Below are positions 16,560 to 25,589 of a stretch of 64,000 nucleotides of DNA, one piece after another. The notes below the pieces were generated by a model, which saw nothing but the letters and a program-made list of their open reading frames with translations, was not told the origin of the DNA and did not search any database. Source of the DNA: Caulobacter sp. 602-2. GTDB lineage: Bacteria > Pseudomonadota > Alphaproteobacteria > Caulobacterales > Caulobacteraceae. Position 1 is the stretch's first letter. Every line of letters starts with the position of its first letter. A program made the position numbers and the translations under genes. The stretch lies in contig NZ_JAAKGT010000009.1 of the NCBI RefSeq assembly GCF_011043625.1, positions 62,001 through 126,000 on the forward strand, given 5' to 3'.

Positions 16560-17855
16560 TCAGGCGCCGGCGGCCTCGCGGGTTTCGCGGGCCAGGGCTC
16601 GCCACGCCTTCGCGCCGAGGGCGGCGGCCATCACCGCCAGGGTCGCGGCCAGCACCGTGACCAGCGCCAGGGCCATGGCCAAGCCGTGCGGGCCCGTGAA
16701 CAGGCGATCGCTGACCAGGCCGGTCAGCAGCGGGCCAAAGCCCAGTCCGGCTACGGTGACGAAGGCCAGGTAGAGGCCGTTCATCGCCGGGCGCAGGGGC
16801 GGGGGGCTCAGCGGCTGCAGGCCGGCCAGGGCGGCCAGCGCCGCGCCGCCGCCGCCCGCGGTGATCAGGAACAGCGCGCCGGCCGCGGTGACGGGGGCGG
16901 CGGCGCCCGCCAGCAGCACGGCGCCGAGGACGGCCGTGGCGAGGCCGCCGGCCAGCACCAGGGCCGGACCGCCGCCGGCGCGCAGGCGGCGGTCCATCAG
17001 CCGGCCGGCCGCCAGGTGCCCGCTCGGCGCGGCGACCAGGACGACGGCGCCGGTCAGCAGGGCGCTGGCGGTCGGGCTCAGCCCGCAGGCGCGGTTGACG
17101 ACCGACGGCGCCCAGGCCGCGGCGGCCTGGACCGCCAGGATGACGCCGCCGGATCCGAGGAAGTGCAGGCCAAGGCCCAGCGGGCGCGCGCCGAGGCGGG
17201 CCAGCGCGCGTCCCAGGCCATCGTCGCCGGGGCGAGCCGGCGCCAGTCCGCGCAGCCGCCAGGCCAGCAGCGCCACCAGCAGCAGGTTGGGCAGGGTCAG
17301 CAGCACGACGGCCGCGCGCCAGGGCGCCTGGCCGAAGGCGTGCAGGGCTCCGCTGGAGAACGCGCCCAGCGCCAGGCCGCCGGCCAGGAGGGCGCCGCTG
17401 CGCCCCATTGACGAGCCGGAGGTGAACATCGACACCCAGCGCGACAGCCGGGCCGGCGGGGCGGCCGCCACGATCAGGGCCAGGGCCGCGGGCGCGAAGG
17501 CGGCCTGGGCCAGGCCCAGCACCAGCCGCGCGGCCAGCAGGCTCTCATAGGTCGGGGCCAGGGTCAGGGCGAGGGTCGCCAGCGTCCACAGGGCCGCGGC
17601 GCTGGCGAGCAGCGGCGCGGGCGACAGGCGGTGGCCGCGATGGCCGGCCAGCAGGGTCGCGGCGACGTAGAGCGCCACGAAGGCAGGGCCCTGCAGCGCG
17701 CCCAGCTGGGTGTCGGTCAGGTGGAACTCGGCTTTCAGCGCCGGTGCGTAGACGCTGGGCACGGCCCGGTCGACGAAGGCCATGAAGTGGCCGGCCGCCA
17801 GCAGGGCCACGCCGGACGCGTCGAGCTTGGAATACTGGTCCGGACGCGACCTCAC
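16560..17855 (-). CDS. MFS transporter
   Basis: 431 residues with about 12 hydrophobic helices in two halves, and the early motif LLAAGHFMAFVDRAV that is typical of major facilitator exporters or uptake permeases with a conserved Asp in helix 1. No ATG lies upstream of the conserved sequence; the GTG at 17855 is the best start, and a CTG three codons upstream has a better-spaced GGAG. The gene is followed at once by an AraC regulator, which suggests regulated transport of a small organic compound. The substrate is unknown. Confidence 0.85.
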   Translation of the reverse strand: MRSRPDQYSKLDASGVALLAAGHFMAFVDRAVPSVYAPALKAEFHLTDTQLGALQGPAFVALYVAATLLAGHRGHRLSPAPLLASAAALWTLATLALTLAPTYESLLAARLVLGLAQAAFAPAALALIVAAAPPARLSRWVSMFTSGSSMGRSGALLAGGLALGAFSSGALHAFGQAPWRAAVVLLTLPNLLLVALLAWRLRGLAPARPGDDGLGRALARLGARPLGLGLHFLGSGGVILAVQAAAAWAPSVVNRACGLSPTASALLTGAVVLVAAPSGHLAAGRLMDRRLRAGGGPALVLAGGLATAVLGAVLLAGAAAPVTAAGALFLITAGGGGAALAALAGLQPLSPPPLRPAMNGLYLAFVTVAGLGFGPLLTGLVSDRLFTGPHGLAMALALVTVLAATLAVMAAALGAKAWRALARETREAAGA

Positions 17856-18579
17856 GCTCTTCAGGCACCACGCTCCAAGGTTTGCGTCACCCCGCGCAAA
17901 CCTCCGATCTTCGTAGTTAACCGAACGACGGCGCCTGTCCAGCCCGTGCAGTCCGGCGGGGCGGCGAAACGTTCCAGGTTTGGGACGCGACAGTTCCGCG
18001 GCCCTGGTGGTAGCGGTCGCGCGAACTGTCCGCCGCCTTTGCGCGGACGGGCTCTCCGCGCCGCGACGGGTTGTCGATCCCTCGATCCCTGGCGGCGCGA
18101 AGGGGGGGCGGCTCGGCGTCGTCGCGCACTCCACAGGCGTGGGCGGCGTCGAGGCGAACCGTTCGCCCCGAAAGCTTCGCCGCATCCTCCAACGCGGTGA
18201 GGATGTGAGGGTGGCCAAGGCGGCCGGTCGTGGGGGCGATCGCGGCCTGGCCCGTGACCAGCGGCGCGTCGCGTCGCTGGTCGCCTCCGCCGTGGCGGCG
18301 AAAGAACAACGATCAGCGGTCGTTGATATCTGAAATAATCGTCAGGGTTGACCTGGATTCCGGCGGCGAACTGCGCGACCATTGCTGCGGCGCGGAAGGC
18401 CTGCGCCGCACGCGGCCGACGTCCGTGTTCCGATCGCTGGGGGCAAATTGTCGAGAATTCGACGAAACCGCCTCACTGTGGCGCTGGCGCCACATCCGAT
18501 TTGCGAAGTCGTGCGTTTGTCGTCATGGAAGCCGCCCCGCGGGGGGCGTCCAGGCTAACTTTATTAGAGGGTTCTCATC
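17856..18579. other. 724-base region without a convincing gene
   Basis: Short open frames here have no recognisable domain and poor starts. An inverted pair GACAGTTC (17989-17996) and GAACTGTC (18023-18030), with centres 34 bases apart, lies upstream of the MFS-AraC operon and may be its operator. The right end must be the promoter and leader of the OmpA-like gene, whose ATG follows AGAGGG. Small hairpins such as GTGGCGCTGGCGCCAC (18478-18493) are visible. Confidence 0.5.
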
Positions 18580-19809
18580 ATGAAATTCGGGTTGCTGGCT
18601 GGCGTCGCAACCGTCGCGCTCTGCGCGGCGTCCGGCGCCTCCGCCCAAAGCGCGTTGAGCGGATGGTATGTGGCCGGCGACGTCGGTTACCACTCGGCTG
18701 AGGGCATCGAAGCGAGCTCGTCGGTGAACGCCACCGACGGTCGTCCGTACGACTGGACCTTCTCGACGGACGAAGACTGGGCGGGCTTTGCTCGCATCGG
18801 TTATCGCATCTCGCCGAACTGGCGCGTGGAAGGCGAATACGGCTACCGCGGCAGCGACATCTCGGGCGTCCGCTCCGAGAACGCCTCGCGCCCGCAGCCG
18901 ATCGGCCTCTGCACCGCCGGCCCGGTTCGCACCGCGACGAACCCGACCTGCGGCACGCCGAACGGCGAGGTCAAGGCCACCACCCTGATGGCCAACGTCA
19001 TCTATGACTTCCTGCCCGACTCGTCGTGGCGTCCGTTCATCGGCGCCGGCGTCGGTACGGCCTGGGTCCACAACAAGGTGTACGGCCAGCTGAGCGGCGT
19101 TCCCGCCGGCGCCGCCCGCATCCAGAACACCAGCTTCGACGACACCGACCAGGGCTTCGCCTACCAGGGCCTGCTGGGCCTGGCCTGGGACGTGACCCCG
19201 AACTGGTCGATCGACCTGACCGGCCGCTACCTGGTCGCCAAGAGCCTCAACTGGGGTTCGGTGACGAGCAACGTCGGCCCGGCCGGCGGCGCCGTGACGG
19301 ACGTCGGCACCTTCGAAGGCGACTACAAGGACACGTCGATCACCCTCGGCGTGCGCTACACCTTCGGCTCGCCGCCGCCCCCGCCGCCTCCGCCCCCGCC
19401 GCCGCCGCCTCCCCCGCCGCCGCCGCCTCCTCCGCCCCCGCCGCCGCCTCCCCCGCCGCCTCCGCCAGCGTATGAGGCCCGCGAGTTCGTGGTCTACTTC
19501 CCGTTCGATCAGTACGTGCTGACGCCGGAAGCCCAGGCCGTGGTGCAGCAGGCCGCCGACTACGCCAAGGGCGGCAACGCGACCAAGATCACGGTCGTGG
19601 GCCACACCGACACCTCGGGCTCGCCCAAGTACAACGTCCGCCTGTCGGAACGTCGTGCGAAGGCCGTGGCCGATGGTCTGGTCTCGGCGGGCGTCCCGGC
19701 CACGACCCTGGCGGTCGACTGGAAGGGTGAAACCGCTCCGGCCGTCGCCACCGGCGACGGCGTGAAGGAACCGCTGAACCGCCGTTCGACCATCTCGATC
19801 AACTTCTAA
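18580..19809 (+). CDS. OmpA-family outer-membrane protein with long polyproline linker
   Basis: 409 residues. A signal peptide (cleavage after GASAQ) is followed by an eight-stranded OmpA-like barrel (to about residue 264, ending VRYTFGS). Then come 32 consecutive prolines and a C-terminal OmpA/peptidoglycan-binding domain with VYFPFDQYVLTPEA, VVGHTDTSGS and LSERRAKAVADGL. The barrel anchors in the outer membrane and the C-terminal domain binds peptidoglycan non-covalently. The linker is encoded by mixed CCG, CCC and CCT codons, so it can slip in length. A strong terminator follows. It is probably an abundant structural porin; a polyproline run this long would be expected to need EF-P for translation. 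Confidence 0.95.
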   Translation: MKFGLLAGVATVALCAASGASAQSALSGWYVAGDVGYHSAEGIEASSSVNATDGRPYDWTFSTDEDWAGFARIGYRISPNWRVEGEYGYRGSDISGVRSENASRPQPIGLCTAGPVRTATNPTCGTPNGEVKATTLMANVIYDFLPDSSWRPFIGAGVGTAWVHNKVYGQLSGVPAGAARIQNTSFDDTDQGFAYQGLLGLAWDVTPNWSIDLTGRYLVAKSLNWGSVTSNVGPAGGAVTDVGTFEGDYKDTSITLGVRYTFGSPPPPPPPPPPPPPPPPPPPPPPPPPPPPPPPPAYEAREFVVYFPFDQYVLTPEAQAVVQQAADYAKGGNATKITVVGHTDTSGSPKYNVRLSERRAKAVADGLVSAGVPATTLAVDWKGETAPAVATGDGVKEPLNRRSTISINF

Positions 19810-19851
19810 GATCGAGACCGAACGGAGGCTCTAGGCTTCCCGACGAATGCG

Positions 19852-19882
19852 AAGGCCCCGGAGGAAACTCCGGGGCCTTTTG
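19852..19882 (+). terminator. Rho-independent terminator of the OmpA-like gene
   Basis: A perfect 12-bp stem AAGGCCCCGGAG/CTCCGGGGCCTT with a GAAA tetraloop, followed by TTTGCTTTG. Confidence 0.9.
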
Positions 19883-19893
19883 CTTTGTCGAAG

Positions 19894-19998
19894 ACCCTCT
19901 CCCTGAAGGGAGAGGTGTCCGCGAAGCGGACGGAGAGGGAAGCGGTCGCGAAATCGGCCCCCTCCGGCCCTTCGGGGCGCCTCCCCCAGAGGGAGGAT
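19894..19998. repeat. Palindromic intergenic repeats (two types)
   Basis: First CTCTCCCTGAAGGGAGAG with GTCCGCGAAGCGGAC, then a half unit of the CCCCTCCGGCCC...CTCCCCCAGAGGGAGGA family shared with 6063, 32472 and 42381. It lies between the OmpA terminator and the end of mnmC. Confidence 0.7.
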
Positions 19999-20000
19999 CT

Positions 20001-21785
20001 TCAGGGGCGTCCGGGCTCGACCAGCGCGGCCAGGTCGCGGGGCAGGGGCGAGGGCGTTTCCAGGATCAGCGCGATCACGTGCTCGGCCAGCAGCGGGGCG
20101 GTCGTGAAGCCTCGGCCGCCCAGGCCGCCCAGCACATGAAGGCCGCTCGGCGCGTCGGGAACCGCGCCGGCCAGCGGCAGGTGGTCGGCGGTCGTCGCGC
20201 GCACCGCCGCGCGGCCGTCCAGCGGCGCGGCGGCCAGGCGGGCGGCCAGGTCGGGGCGGCCCTTGGCCAGGGCCTGGCGATTGCGGGCGTGATCGGCCTC
20301 GCGCTGGTCGACGGCCGTGTCGCCCCGGTCGTGGGTGGCGCCGAACAGCACGCCGCCGCCGGGCGTGGGAACCGCATAGCCGCCGAAGGCCGCCGGGACG
20401 ACGGCGGGGCCGCCCAGCGGGCCGGTCCAGCTGGTCTGGCCGCGAACCGGGCGGATCGGCGCCTGGGGCCACAGCCGGGTAAGGTCGGCCCCGCCCGCCA
20501 GCACGACGGCGTCGGCGGCAGCCAGCAGCACGTCGTCCGCGCCATGAAGGCGCCAGCCGTCGCCGGTTTTCTCCAGGCGCGTGACCTCGGCCGCGACCGC
20601 CGCGCCGCGCCAGACGGCCAGGACGACGGCGGGATCGACCACGCGGGCCAGGTCCATGCGCAGCGCGCCGGCCGCGGGCTCGCCCAGGGCCGCGCCGGCC
20701 TCGGCGGCGTCAAGAGCGGTCATCTCGCCGGCCGCGAACAGGTCCTGCCCGGTGACGGCGGCGAAGCGATCGGGATCGCGCGGCCCCGTGGCCAGGCGCA
20801 GCACGCCGCGCGCCAGCACCGCCCCGGGCAGGGCGTCGTAGAGGGCGGCGGCGCGGGCCAGGGCCTGGGCGGGGAAGGCCGCGCGGGGGCCGCCGCCGGC
20901 GTCCAGCGCCGGCGTGACCAGGGCGGCCGGATTGCCCGAGGCCTTCGCCTGGTCGGCGTCGAATACGGTGACCTGCAGGCCCTCGGCCCGAGCGGCGCGG
21001 GCCAGCGCAGCGGCCGCGATCCCGCCGCCGACGATCGCCAGGCTCTTGGGACGGGAAGGCGTCGCGGCCTCGCCGGGGTAGGTCGCCTCCAGCCGCTCGC
21101 GCTTGCGGCCAAAGCCCGGGCGCTTGTCCCAGGTAAAGCCGGCGGCGGCCAGGCCCCGGCGCACGGCCCCGGCGACGGTGAAGGTGGCCGCGCGGCCGCC
21201 CGGCGCGGTGCGGGCGGCGACGGCGGCGAGGATCTCCTCGCTCCACATCGCCGGGTTCAGGGCCGGCGAGAAGCCGTCCAGGAACCAGGCGTCGGCCCGG
21301 CCGCTCCAGGCCGCCAGGGCCTGCGAGACGTCCATGACGGCCAGGTCCAGCGTCGCGTCGAAGCCGGGCAGGTCGATGCGGTGAAAGCCGCGCGCCTCGC
21401 TTGGCCGATGATCGAGCAGCACCTGGGCGGCCTCGCCCAACTGCGGCCAGACGGCCAGGGCGCGGGCGGCCTCGTCGCGGGTGATCGGGTGGGCCTCGAT
21501 CGAGAAGACGTGCAGGCGGCCGCCCGGAGGCTTGCCGCGTCGCCACAGGTCGAGCAGGGCGGCGATGTTGAGCCCGGTGCCGAACCCCAGCTCCCCGACC
21601 GTGAAATGCTCGCGCCCGGCCCAGGCGTCCGGCAGGCCGCAGCCCTCAAGGAACACCGCCTGGGTCTCGGCCAGGCCGTCGGCGCTGGAGAAGTAGACGT
21701 CGCCGTACAGTCGCGACTGCGGCAGGCCGTCCTCGCGCCAGATCAGCGGCGAGCCGAGGGGGGAGGGGGAGGAGTCGGAAGTCAT
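20001..21785 (-). CDS. mnmC: Bifunctional tRNA-modification enzyme MnmC
   Basis: 594 residues combining two domains. Residues 1-230 are the SAM-dependent MnmD methyltransferase (GELGFGTGLNIAALL, and WFLDGFSPALNPAMW). From about residue 245 follows the FAD-dependent oxidoreductase MnmC1 (dinucleotide fold IVGGGIAAAALARA, C-terminal LPLAGAVPD and LGGLGGRGFTTAPLLAE). The enzyme completes 5-methylaminomethyl-2-thiouridine at the wobble base of tRNAs: the FAD domain removes the carboxymethyl group and the methyltransferase adds the methyl group. Domain order and length match proteobacterial MnmC. It is a single gene. Confidence 0.95.
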   Translation of the reverse strand: MTSDSSPSPLGSPLIWREDGLPQSRLYGDVYFSSADGLAETQAVFLEGCGLPDAWAGREHFTVGELGFGTGLNIAALLDLWRRGKPPGGRLHVFSIEAHPITRDEAARALAVWPQLGEAAQVLLDHRPSEARGFHRIDLPGFDATLDLAVMDVSQALAAWSGRADAWFLDGFSPALNPAMWSEEILAAVAARTAPGGRAATFTVAGAVRRGLAAAGFTWDKRPGFGRKRERLEATYPGEAATPSRPKSLAIVGGGIAAAALARAARAEGLQVTVFDADQAKASGNPAALVTPALDAGGGPRAAFPAQALARAAALYDALPGAVLARGVLRLATGPRDPDRFAAVTGQDLFAAGEMTALDAAEAGAALGEPAAGALRMDLARVVDPAVVLAVWRGAAVAAEVTRLEKTGDGWRLHGADDVLLAAADAVVLAGGADLTRLWPQAPIRPVRGQTSWTGPLGGPAVVPAAFGGYAVPTPGGGVLFGATHDRGDTAVDQREADHARNRQALAKGRPDLAARLAAAPLDGRAAVRATTADHLPLAGAVPDAPSGLHVLGGLGGRGFTTAPLLAEHVIALILETPSPLPRDLAALVEPGRP

Positions 21786-21796
21786 GGGGCCATCAT

Positions 21797-21825
21797 AGAA
21801 GAAGGGCCGCCCTCGCGGACGGCCC
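21797..21825 (-). terminator. Likely terminator of the small lipoprotein gene
   Basis: On the minus strand GGGCCGTCC pairs with GGGCGGCCC (one mismatch) around a four-base loop, and CTTCTTC follows. It lies between the lipoprotein stop and the mnmC start. Confidence 0.5.
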
Positions 21826-21853
21826 CTCGATCATTCCAGAACCGAAGAAGGGC

Positions 21854-22159
21854 TCAGTGGCCCTCGGTCTTCTTTTCCTCGGCCGGAGCGGCGGCGGGGG
21901 CGGTCCCCGGGGCTTCGGCGGCCGAGACGGCGTCGGGCTCGGCGGCGGCGTCGGCGGCGGCCTTGTTGGCGTCGGCCATGGCCTGGCCTTCGGCGCCGGC
22001 GGCGTCGGCGGCGGTCACTTCGCTGGCGCCGGCGGCGGCGGCGGCGGCGGCCTTGTCGTCGGCGGCGGGAGCCTCGTCCTTCTTGCCGCAGGCGGCCAGC
22101 GACAGGGCGGTCATGGCCGCGCCGGCGATGAGGATCTTGCGGAGGACTTGGGTGGTCAT
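21854..22159 (-). CDS. Small alanine-rich lipoprotein of unknown function
   Basis: 101 residues. A lipoprotein signal peptide ends in the lipobox LAAC (Cys about residue 24), followed by GKKDE and then a low-complexity tail rich in Ala, Glu and Asp with no recognisable fold. The start at 22159 is supported by AAGGAAAG upstream; the frame is open further upstream but without signal-like sequence. It is probably anchored to a membrane and largely disordered. Found between mnmC and motA on the same strand but with its own terminator. I cannot assign a function. Confidence 0.75.
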   Translation of the reverse strand: MTTQVLRKILIAGAAMTALSLAACGKKDEAPAADDKAAAAAAAGASEVTAADAAGAEGQAMADANKAAADAAAEPDAVSAAEAPGTAPAAAPAEEKKTEGH

Positions 22160-22315
22160 CGGGGGCTTTCCTTGCGACTGGCCTTGCGACCGGAAACGGC
22201 GACGGCCCGGCGAGAGGCCGGGCCGCACCATGGCAAGGAACCGCTTTTCACGTCTCGTTGCAAGCCAAAGATCACGGCGGCGTGATCTGGCCGTGTACGG
22301 AGCAAGCCTGGCGGA

Positions 22316-23185
22316 TCAGGCTTCGTTCGGGATCTGGGTCAGGGCCTCTTCCAGCTCGATGAAGCTGGGCTGGTGGACGCTGGGCACGTTGCCGCGGCCG
22401 ATCTCGACGCTGATCTGGGCGGCGTTGCCATGCAGGTGGGCGACCAGGACGGCCTGGATGATCTTGTAGAAGGCGCCGTCCTCGTTGACGACGGCCTGCA
22501 GGCGGGCGGCCATCGGGCCGACCAGGCCATAGGCCATGAACACGCCCAGGAAGGTGCCGACCAGGGCGCCGCCGATCATGCCGCCGAGCACGGCCGGCGG
22601 CTCGGTGATCGAACCCATGGTCTTGATGACGCCCAGCACGGCGGCGACGATGCCCAGGGCGGGCAGGGCGTCGGCCATCGACTGCAGGGCGTGGGCCGGC
22701 TCGAGCGCCTCGTGGTGGTGCTTCTCGAGCTGCTTTTCCATCGCGTCCTCGACCTGGTGGGGGTCCTCCAGGTTCATGGTCATCATCCGCAGGGTGTCGC
22801 AGATGAAGTCGACGGCGAAGTGGTCCTTCGAGATCTTGGGATAGCGCGAGAAGATCGAGCTCTCGTGCGGCTTTTCGATGTGGCTTTCCAGGGCGATGAC
22901 GCCCTTGGACTTCATCGTCTTGGTCAGCAGGAACAGCAGGGACAGCAGGTCGCGATAGTCGCTGGCCTTCCACTTGGGACCGGCGAAGATCTTGCCGAAG
23001 CCGCCGGCCGTGGCCTTGATCACGGTCATCGAGTTCGAGATCAGGAACGCGGCGATGCCCGCGCCCAGGATGGCCATCAGTTCGTGCGGCGCGGCGTGAA
23101 GGATCACGTCCATCTTGCCGCCGCCCATCAGGTAGCTGCCGAACACCAGGCCGAAGAGCAGCACGATGCCGATGATCTGGAACAT
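22316..23185 (-). CDS. motA: Flagellar motor stator protein MotA
   Basis: 289 residues with four membrane helices and the large cytoplasmic loop of MotA. The conserved prolines of the stator are present as ADALPALG (Pro175) and GLVGP (Pro224), and the charged loop includes Lys89/Lys92 and Glu100 near positions that contact FliG in other MotA proteins. MotA and MotB form the proton-driven stator ring. No motB is adjacent, as in Caulobacter, where the two genes are separate. A TTAA-TGC-TTAA sequence lies 45-50 bases upstream of the start. Confidence 0.96.
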   Translation of the reverse strand: MFQIIGIVLLFGLVFGSYLMGGGKMDVILHAAPHELMAILGAGIAAFLISNSMTVIKATAGGFGKIFAGPKWKASDYRDLLSLLFLLTKTMKSKGVIALESHIEKPHESSIFSRYPKISKDHFAVDFICDTLRMMTMNLEDPHQVEDAMEKQLEKHHHEALEPAHALQSMADALPALGIVAAVLGVIKTMGSITEPPAVLGGMIGGALVGTFLGVFMAYGLVGPMAARLQAVVNEDGAFYKIIQAVLVAHLHGNAAQISVEIGRGNVPSVHQPSFIELEEALTQIPNEA

Positions 23186-23345
23186 GACGAAAGAGAGCCC
23201 CGCGGATTTCAGCCGGCATCATCGCTGTTAATGCTTAATCCAAGGTATCGGGCCGCGAGCGCGAATCCGCGACCGGATGGCGCGGCCCGCGGTCGGCGAA
23301 AGCGGGGCCTTCCCCTGGGCGCAAACCCCCTCTAACGTTTGTTCG

Positions 23346-24662
23346 ATGTCTGCCGCCGCTCAAGATCAACAGGTCAACCGGCGGGCCTTCGCCATCCTGT
23401 TCGGGGTGTCGGCGGCCACGGCGCTGGGCAATACGGGCATGCTGTCCGTCCTTCCCGCCATCGGCCGCCAGATCGGCATTCCCGACGCCATGGTGGCGGC
23501 GATCTTCTCGCTTTCGGCCCTGCTGTGGGCGATCTCCTCGCCGTTCTGGGCCAAGCGGTCGGACGTGCGGGGGCGAAAGCCCCTGATCCTGCTGGGGCTG
23601 GGCGGGTTCTGCGTGTCCATGACCCTGTGCGCCTTCGTGGTCAGCGCGGGGCTGCACCAGCTGCTGCCGCCGATGGTGGTGTTCGTGCTGTTCCTGCTGG
23701 CGCGGGCGCTGTTTGGCCTGTTCGGCTCGGCCGCCAATCCGGCCACCCAGGCCTACCTGGCCGACCGGACCAGGCGGGAGGAGCGCACCCAGGCCATGGC
23801 CACCCTGGCCGGCGCCTTCGGCCTGGGCACCGTGGTCGGGCCGCTGCTGGCGCCGCTGTTCGTGCTGCCGGTGGTGGGGCTGGCCGGGCCGATGTTCGCC
23901 TTCGCGGGGCTGGCGGCGGTGATGATGTGGATCGTCAGGCGCGGCCTGGACGAAAGCACGCCGCCCCCCACGGCCGGCGAGCCCCAGCCCCGCGGGCGCC
24001 TGGCCTTTCCGTCGCTGCGGCGGGGCGACAGCCTGTGGCGCGATCCGCGCCTGGCCCCCTTCCTGCTGTTCGGCTTCCTGGTGGCCACCTGCCAGACCGC
24101 CCAGACCCAGACCCTGGGCTTTCTGATCATCGACAAGCTGGGCGTCGAGCCGGTCAAGGCCCAGGGGTTCATCACCCTGGCCATGGCGGCCGGGGCGGTG
24201 GCGGGCCTGCTGGCCCAGTGGGGCCTGATCCGGATGTTCTCGATGGGCCCGCGCGAACTGATGCGCTGGGGCGTGGCGGTGGCGGCGCTGGGCAACGTGG
24301 TCGTCGCCTTCGCGCCGGACTACGCCGCGGTGGCCATCGGCTATGCGGTGTCGTCGCTGGGCTATGGTTTCGCGCGGCCGGGGTTCACGGCCGGGGCCTC
24401 GCTGTCGGTCGGGGCCAAGGACCAGGCCGGGGCGGCCGGCGCCATCGCCGCCATCAACGGCCTCAACGTGGTGGTCGCTCCGCTGTTCGTGCTGCTCTAC
24501 GAGGCCGTCGGCTGGGCGCCATTCGTGCTCAACGCCCTGATCCTGGCGGCGATGCTGGCCTACGCCCTGCGCCAGGCCGTGTTGCGCAAGGTCAGCGACG
24601 CCGAGGCGACCGAAGAGGCGGCCATCGCGGGCCTGGAGCGCGGAGACGAGGGCGGGGTCTAG
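23346..24662 (+). CDS. MFS transporter (TetA-like drug/metabolite efflux type)
   Basis: 438 residues with 12 predicted membrane helices. The loop 2-3 signature is visible as FWAKRSDVRGRKPLILLG (about residues 70-87), and helix 4 carries ALFGLFGSAANPATQAYLAD, typical of TetA/Bcr-like proton-driven exporters. The ATG at 23346 is chosen because hydrophobic sequence begins within 18 residues and an earlier ATG would add unrelated sequence. The stop comes two bases before the start of an alpha/beta hydrolase, so they are probably co-transcribed. Substrate unknown. Confidence 0.88.
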   Translation: MSAAAQDQQVNRRAFAILFGVSAATALGNTGMLSVLPAIGRQIGIPDAMVAAIFSLSALLWAISSPFWAKRSDVRGRKPLILLGLGGFCVSMTLCAFVVSAGLHQLLPPMVVFVLFLLARALFGLFGSAANPATQAYLADRTRREERTQAMATLAGAFGLGTVVGPLLAPLFVLPVVGLAGPMFAFAGLAAVMMWIVRRGLDESTPPPTAGEPQPRGRLAFPSLRRGDSLWRDPRLAPFLLFGFLVATCQTAQTQTLGFLIIDKLGVEPVKAQGFITLAMAAGAVAGLLAQWGLIRMFSMGPRELMRWGVAVAALGNVVVAFAPDYAAVAIGYAVSSLGYGFARPGFTAGASLSVGAKDQAGAAGAIAAINGLNVVVAPLFVLLYEAVGWAPFVLNALILAAMLAYALRQAVLRKVSDAEATEEAAIAGLERGDEGGV

Positions 24663-24664
24663 GA

Positions 24665-25540
24665 ATGCCGATGCGCCGAATTCTCGCCTTGGCCGTGGCG
24701 CTGTCGACGGCCGTCGCCGGTCAGGCCCAGGCTCAGGACGGACGCTTCGATGTCGGCGGCGGGCGGATGATCCGTCTCTCCTGCCAGGGTCAGGGCGCCC
24801 CCACCGTGGTGGTCGACGCCGGCATGGGCGGCGCGCCGGTGGAGGACGAGGCCTGGGGCCGCATCGCGGCGCGGGTGTCGGAGGCCGCGCGGGTCTGCCT
24901 CTATGACCGCGCCGGGTTGGGCGGCAGCGATCCGGCCCCGGCGGGCAGGCCGCGCACCAGCGCCGACGCGGCCGCCGACCTGGAGGCCGCCTTGCGCGCG
25001 GCCAAGATCGCGCCGCCGTTCCTGCTGGCCGGTCACTCGATCGGCGGGCTGCACGCCCAGGTCTTCGCCGCTCGCTATCCGGATCAGACGGCCGGACTGG
25101 TGCTGATCTCCTCGACCCATCCCGATCAGATGGACGCCTGGCTGGCCAGGCTGCCGGCGCAGGCGTCGGACGAACCGAAGGCGCTCTCCGACGCGCGCGG
25201 CTTTCTCACGCGGATGCCGCGCGATCCTAGCCTCAATCCGGAAAATCTCGACGTCGGCGCCAGTAGCGCACAGGCCCGTGCGCTGCGCACGCTGGGCGAC
25301 AAGCCGATGGTGGTGGCCACCCACAGCCCGAAATGGCGGATGGTCCCCGAACTGGGCGAGCCGCTGGCTGTCGAGCTGGAGGCGGTCACCCAAGACCTGC
25401 AGAAGCAGTTCCTGGCTCTGTCGACCCGTGCGACCCAGACCATCGCGCCCACGGCCGGCCATGGCCTGCCGCACGAGGATCCCGGCTTCGTGGCCGAGGC
25501 GATCCTGAGCGGCGTGAAGGCGGTGCGAGAGGGGCGGTAG
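24665..25540 (+). CDS. Secreted alpha/beta hydrolase
   Basis: 291 residues with a signal peptide (cleavage near GQAQAQ, residue 24). The alpha/beta hydrolase core follows: VVVDAGMGG oxyanion region, LYDRAGLGGSDPAP, the nucleophile elbow GHSIGG, and a late AGHGLPHEDP with the catalytic His. It probably cleaves an ester or lactone in the periplasm. It lies two bases after the MFS gene, so export and hydrolysis of the same compound is a reasonable guess, for example a lactone or antibiotic. No substrate can be read from the sequence. Confidence 0.85.
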   Translation: MPMRRILALAVALSTAVAGQAQAQDGRFDVGGGRMIRLSCQGQGAPTVVVDAGMGGAPVEDEAWGRIAARVSEAARVCLYDRAGLGGSDPAPAGRPRTSADAAADLEAALRAAKIAPPFLLAGHSIGGLHAQVFAARYPDQTAGLVLISSTHPDQMDAWLARLPAQASDEPKALSDARGFLTRMPRDPSLNPENLDVGASSAQARALRTLGDKPMVVATHSPKWRMVPELGEPLAVELEAVTQDLQKQFLALSTRATQTIAPTAGHGLPHEDPGFVAEAILSGVKAVREGR

Positions 25541-25557
25541 GCGTCAAGCAAACTCTG

Positions 25558-25578
25558 GGATATACTGGTTGTATATCC
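25558..25578 (+). promoter_or_regulatory. Operator of the vapBC module
   Basis: A perfect inverted repeat GGATATAC-TGGTT-GTATATCC ends one base before the AGGAGG ribosome-binding site of vapB. This is the usual place for autorepression by a VapBC complex, and the AT-rich arms probably include the -10 element. Confidence 0.75.
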
Positions 25579-25589
25579 AGGAGGCCGTC

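Noticed and set aside
17980..18333. 117-codon frame in the gene-free region before the OmpA gene
   Set aside because: No ribosome-binding site, Arg/Ala-rich translation and no recognisable motif; it also covers the inverted pair that looks regulatory.
23228..23238. TTAA-TGC-TTAA as a CtrA site for motA
   Set aside because: CtrA sites need seven bases between the half-sites; three are present here. A single half-site cannot be excluded.
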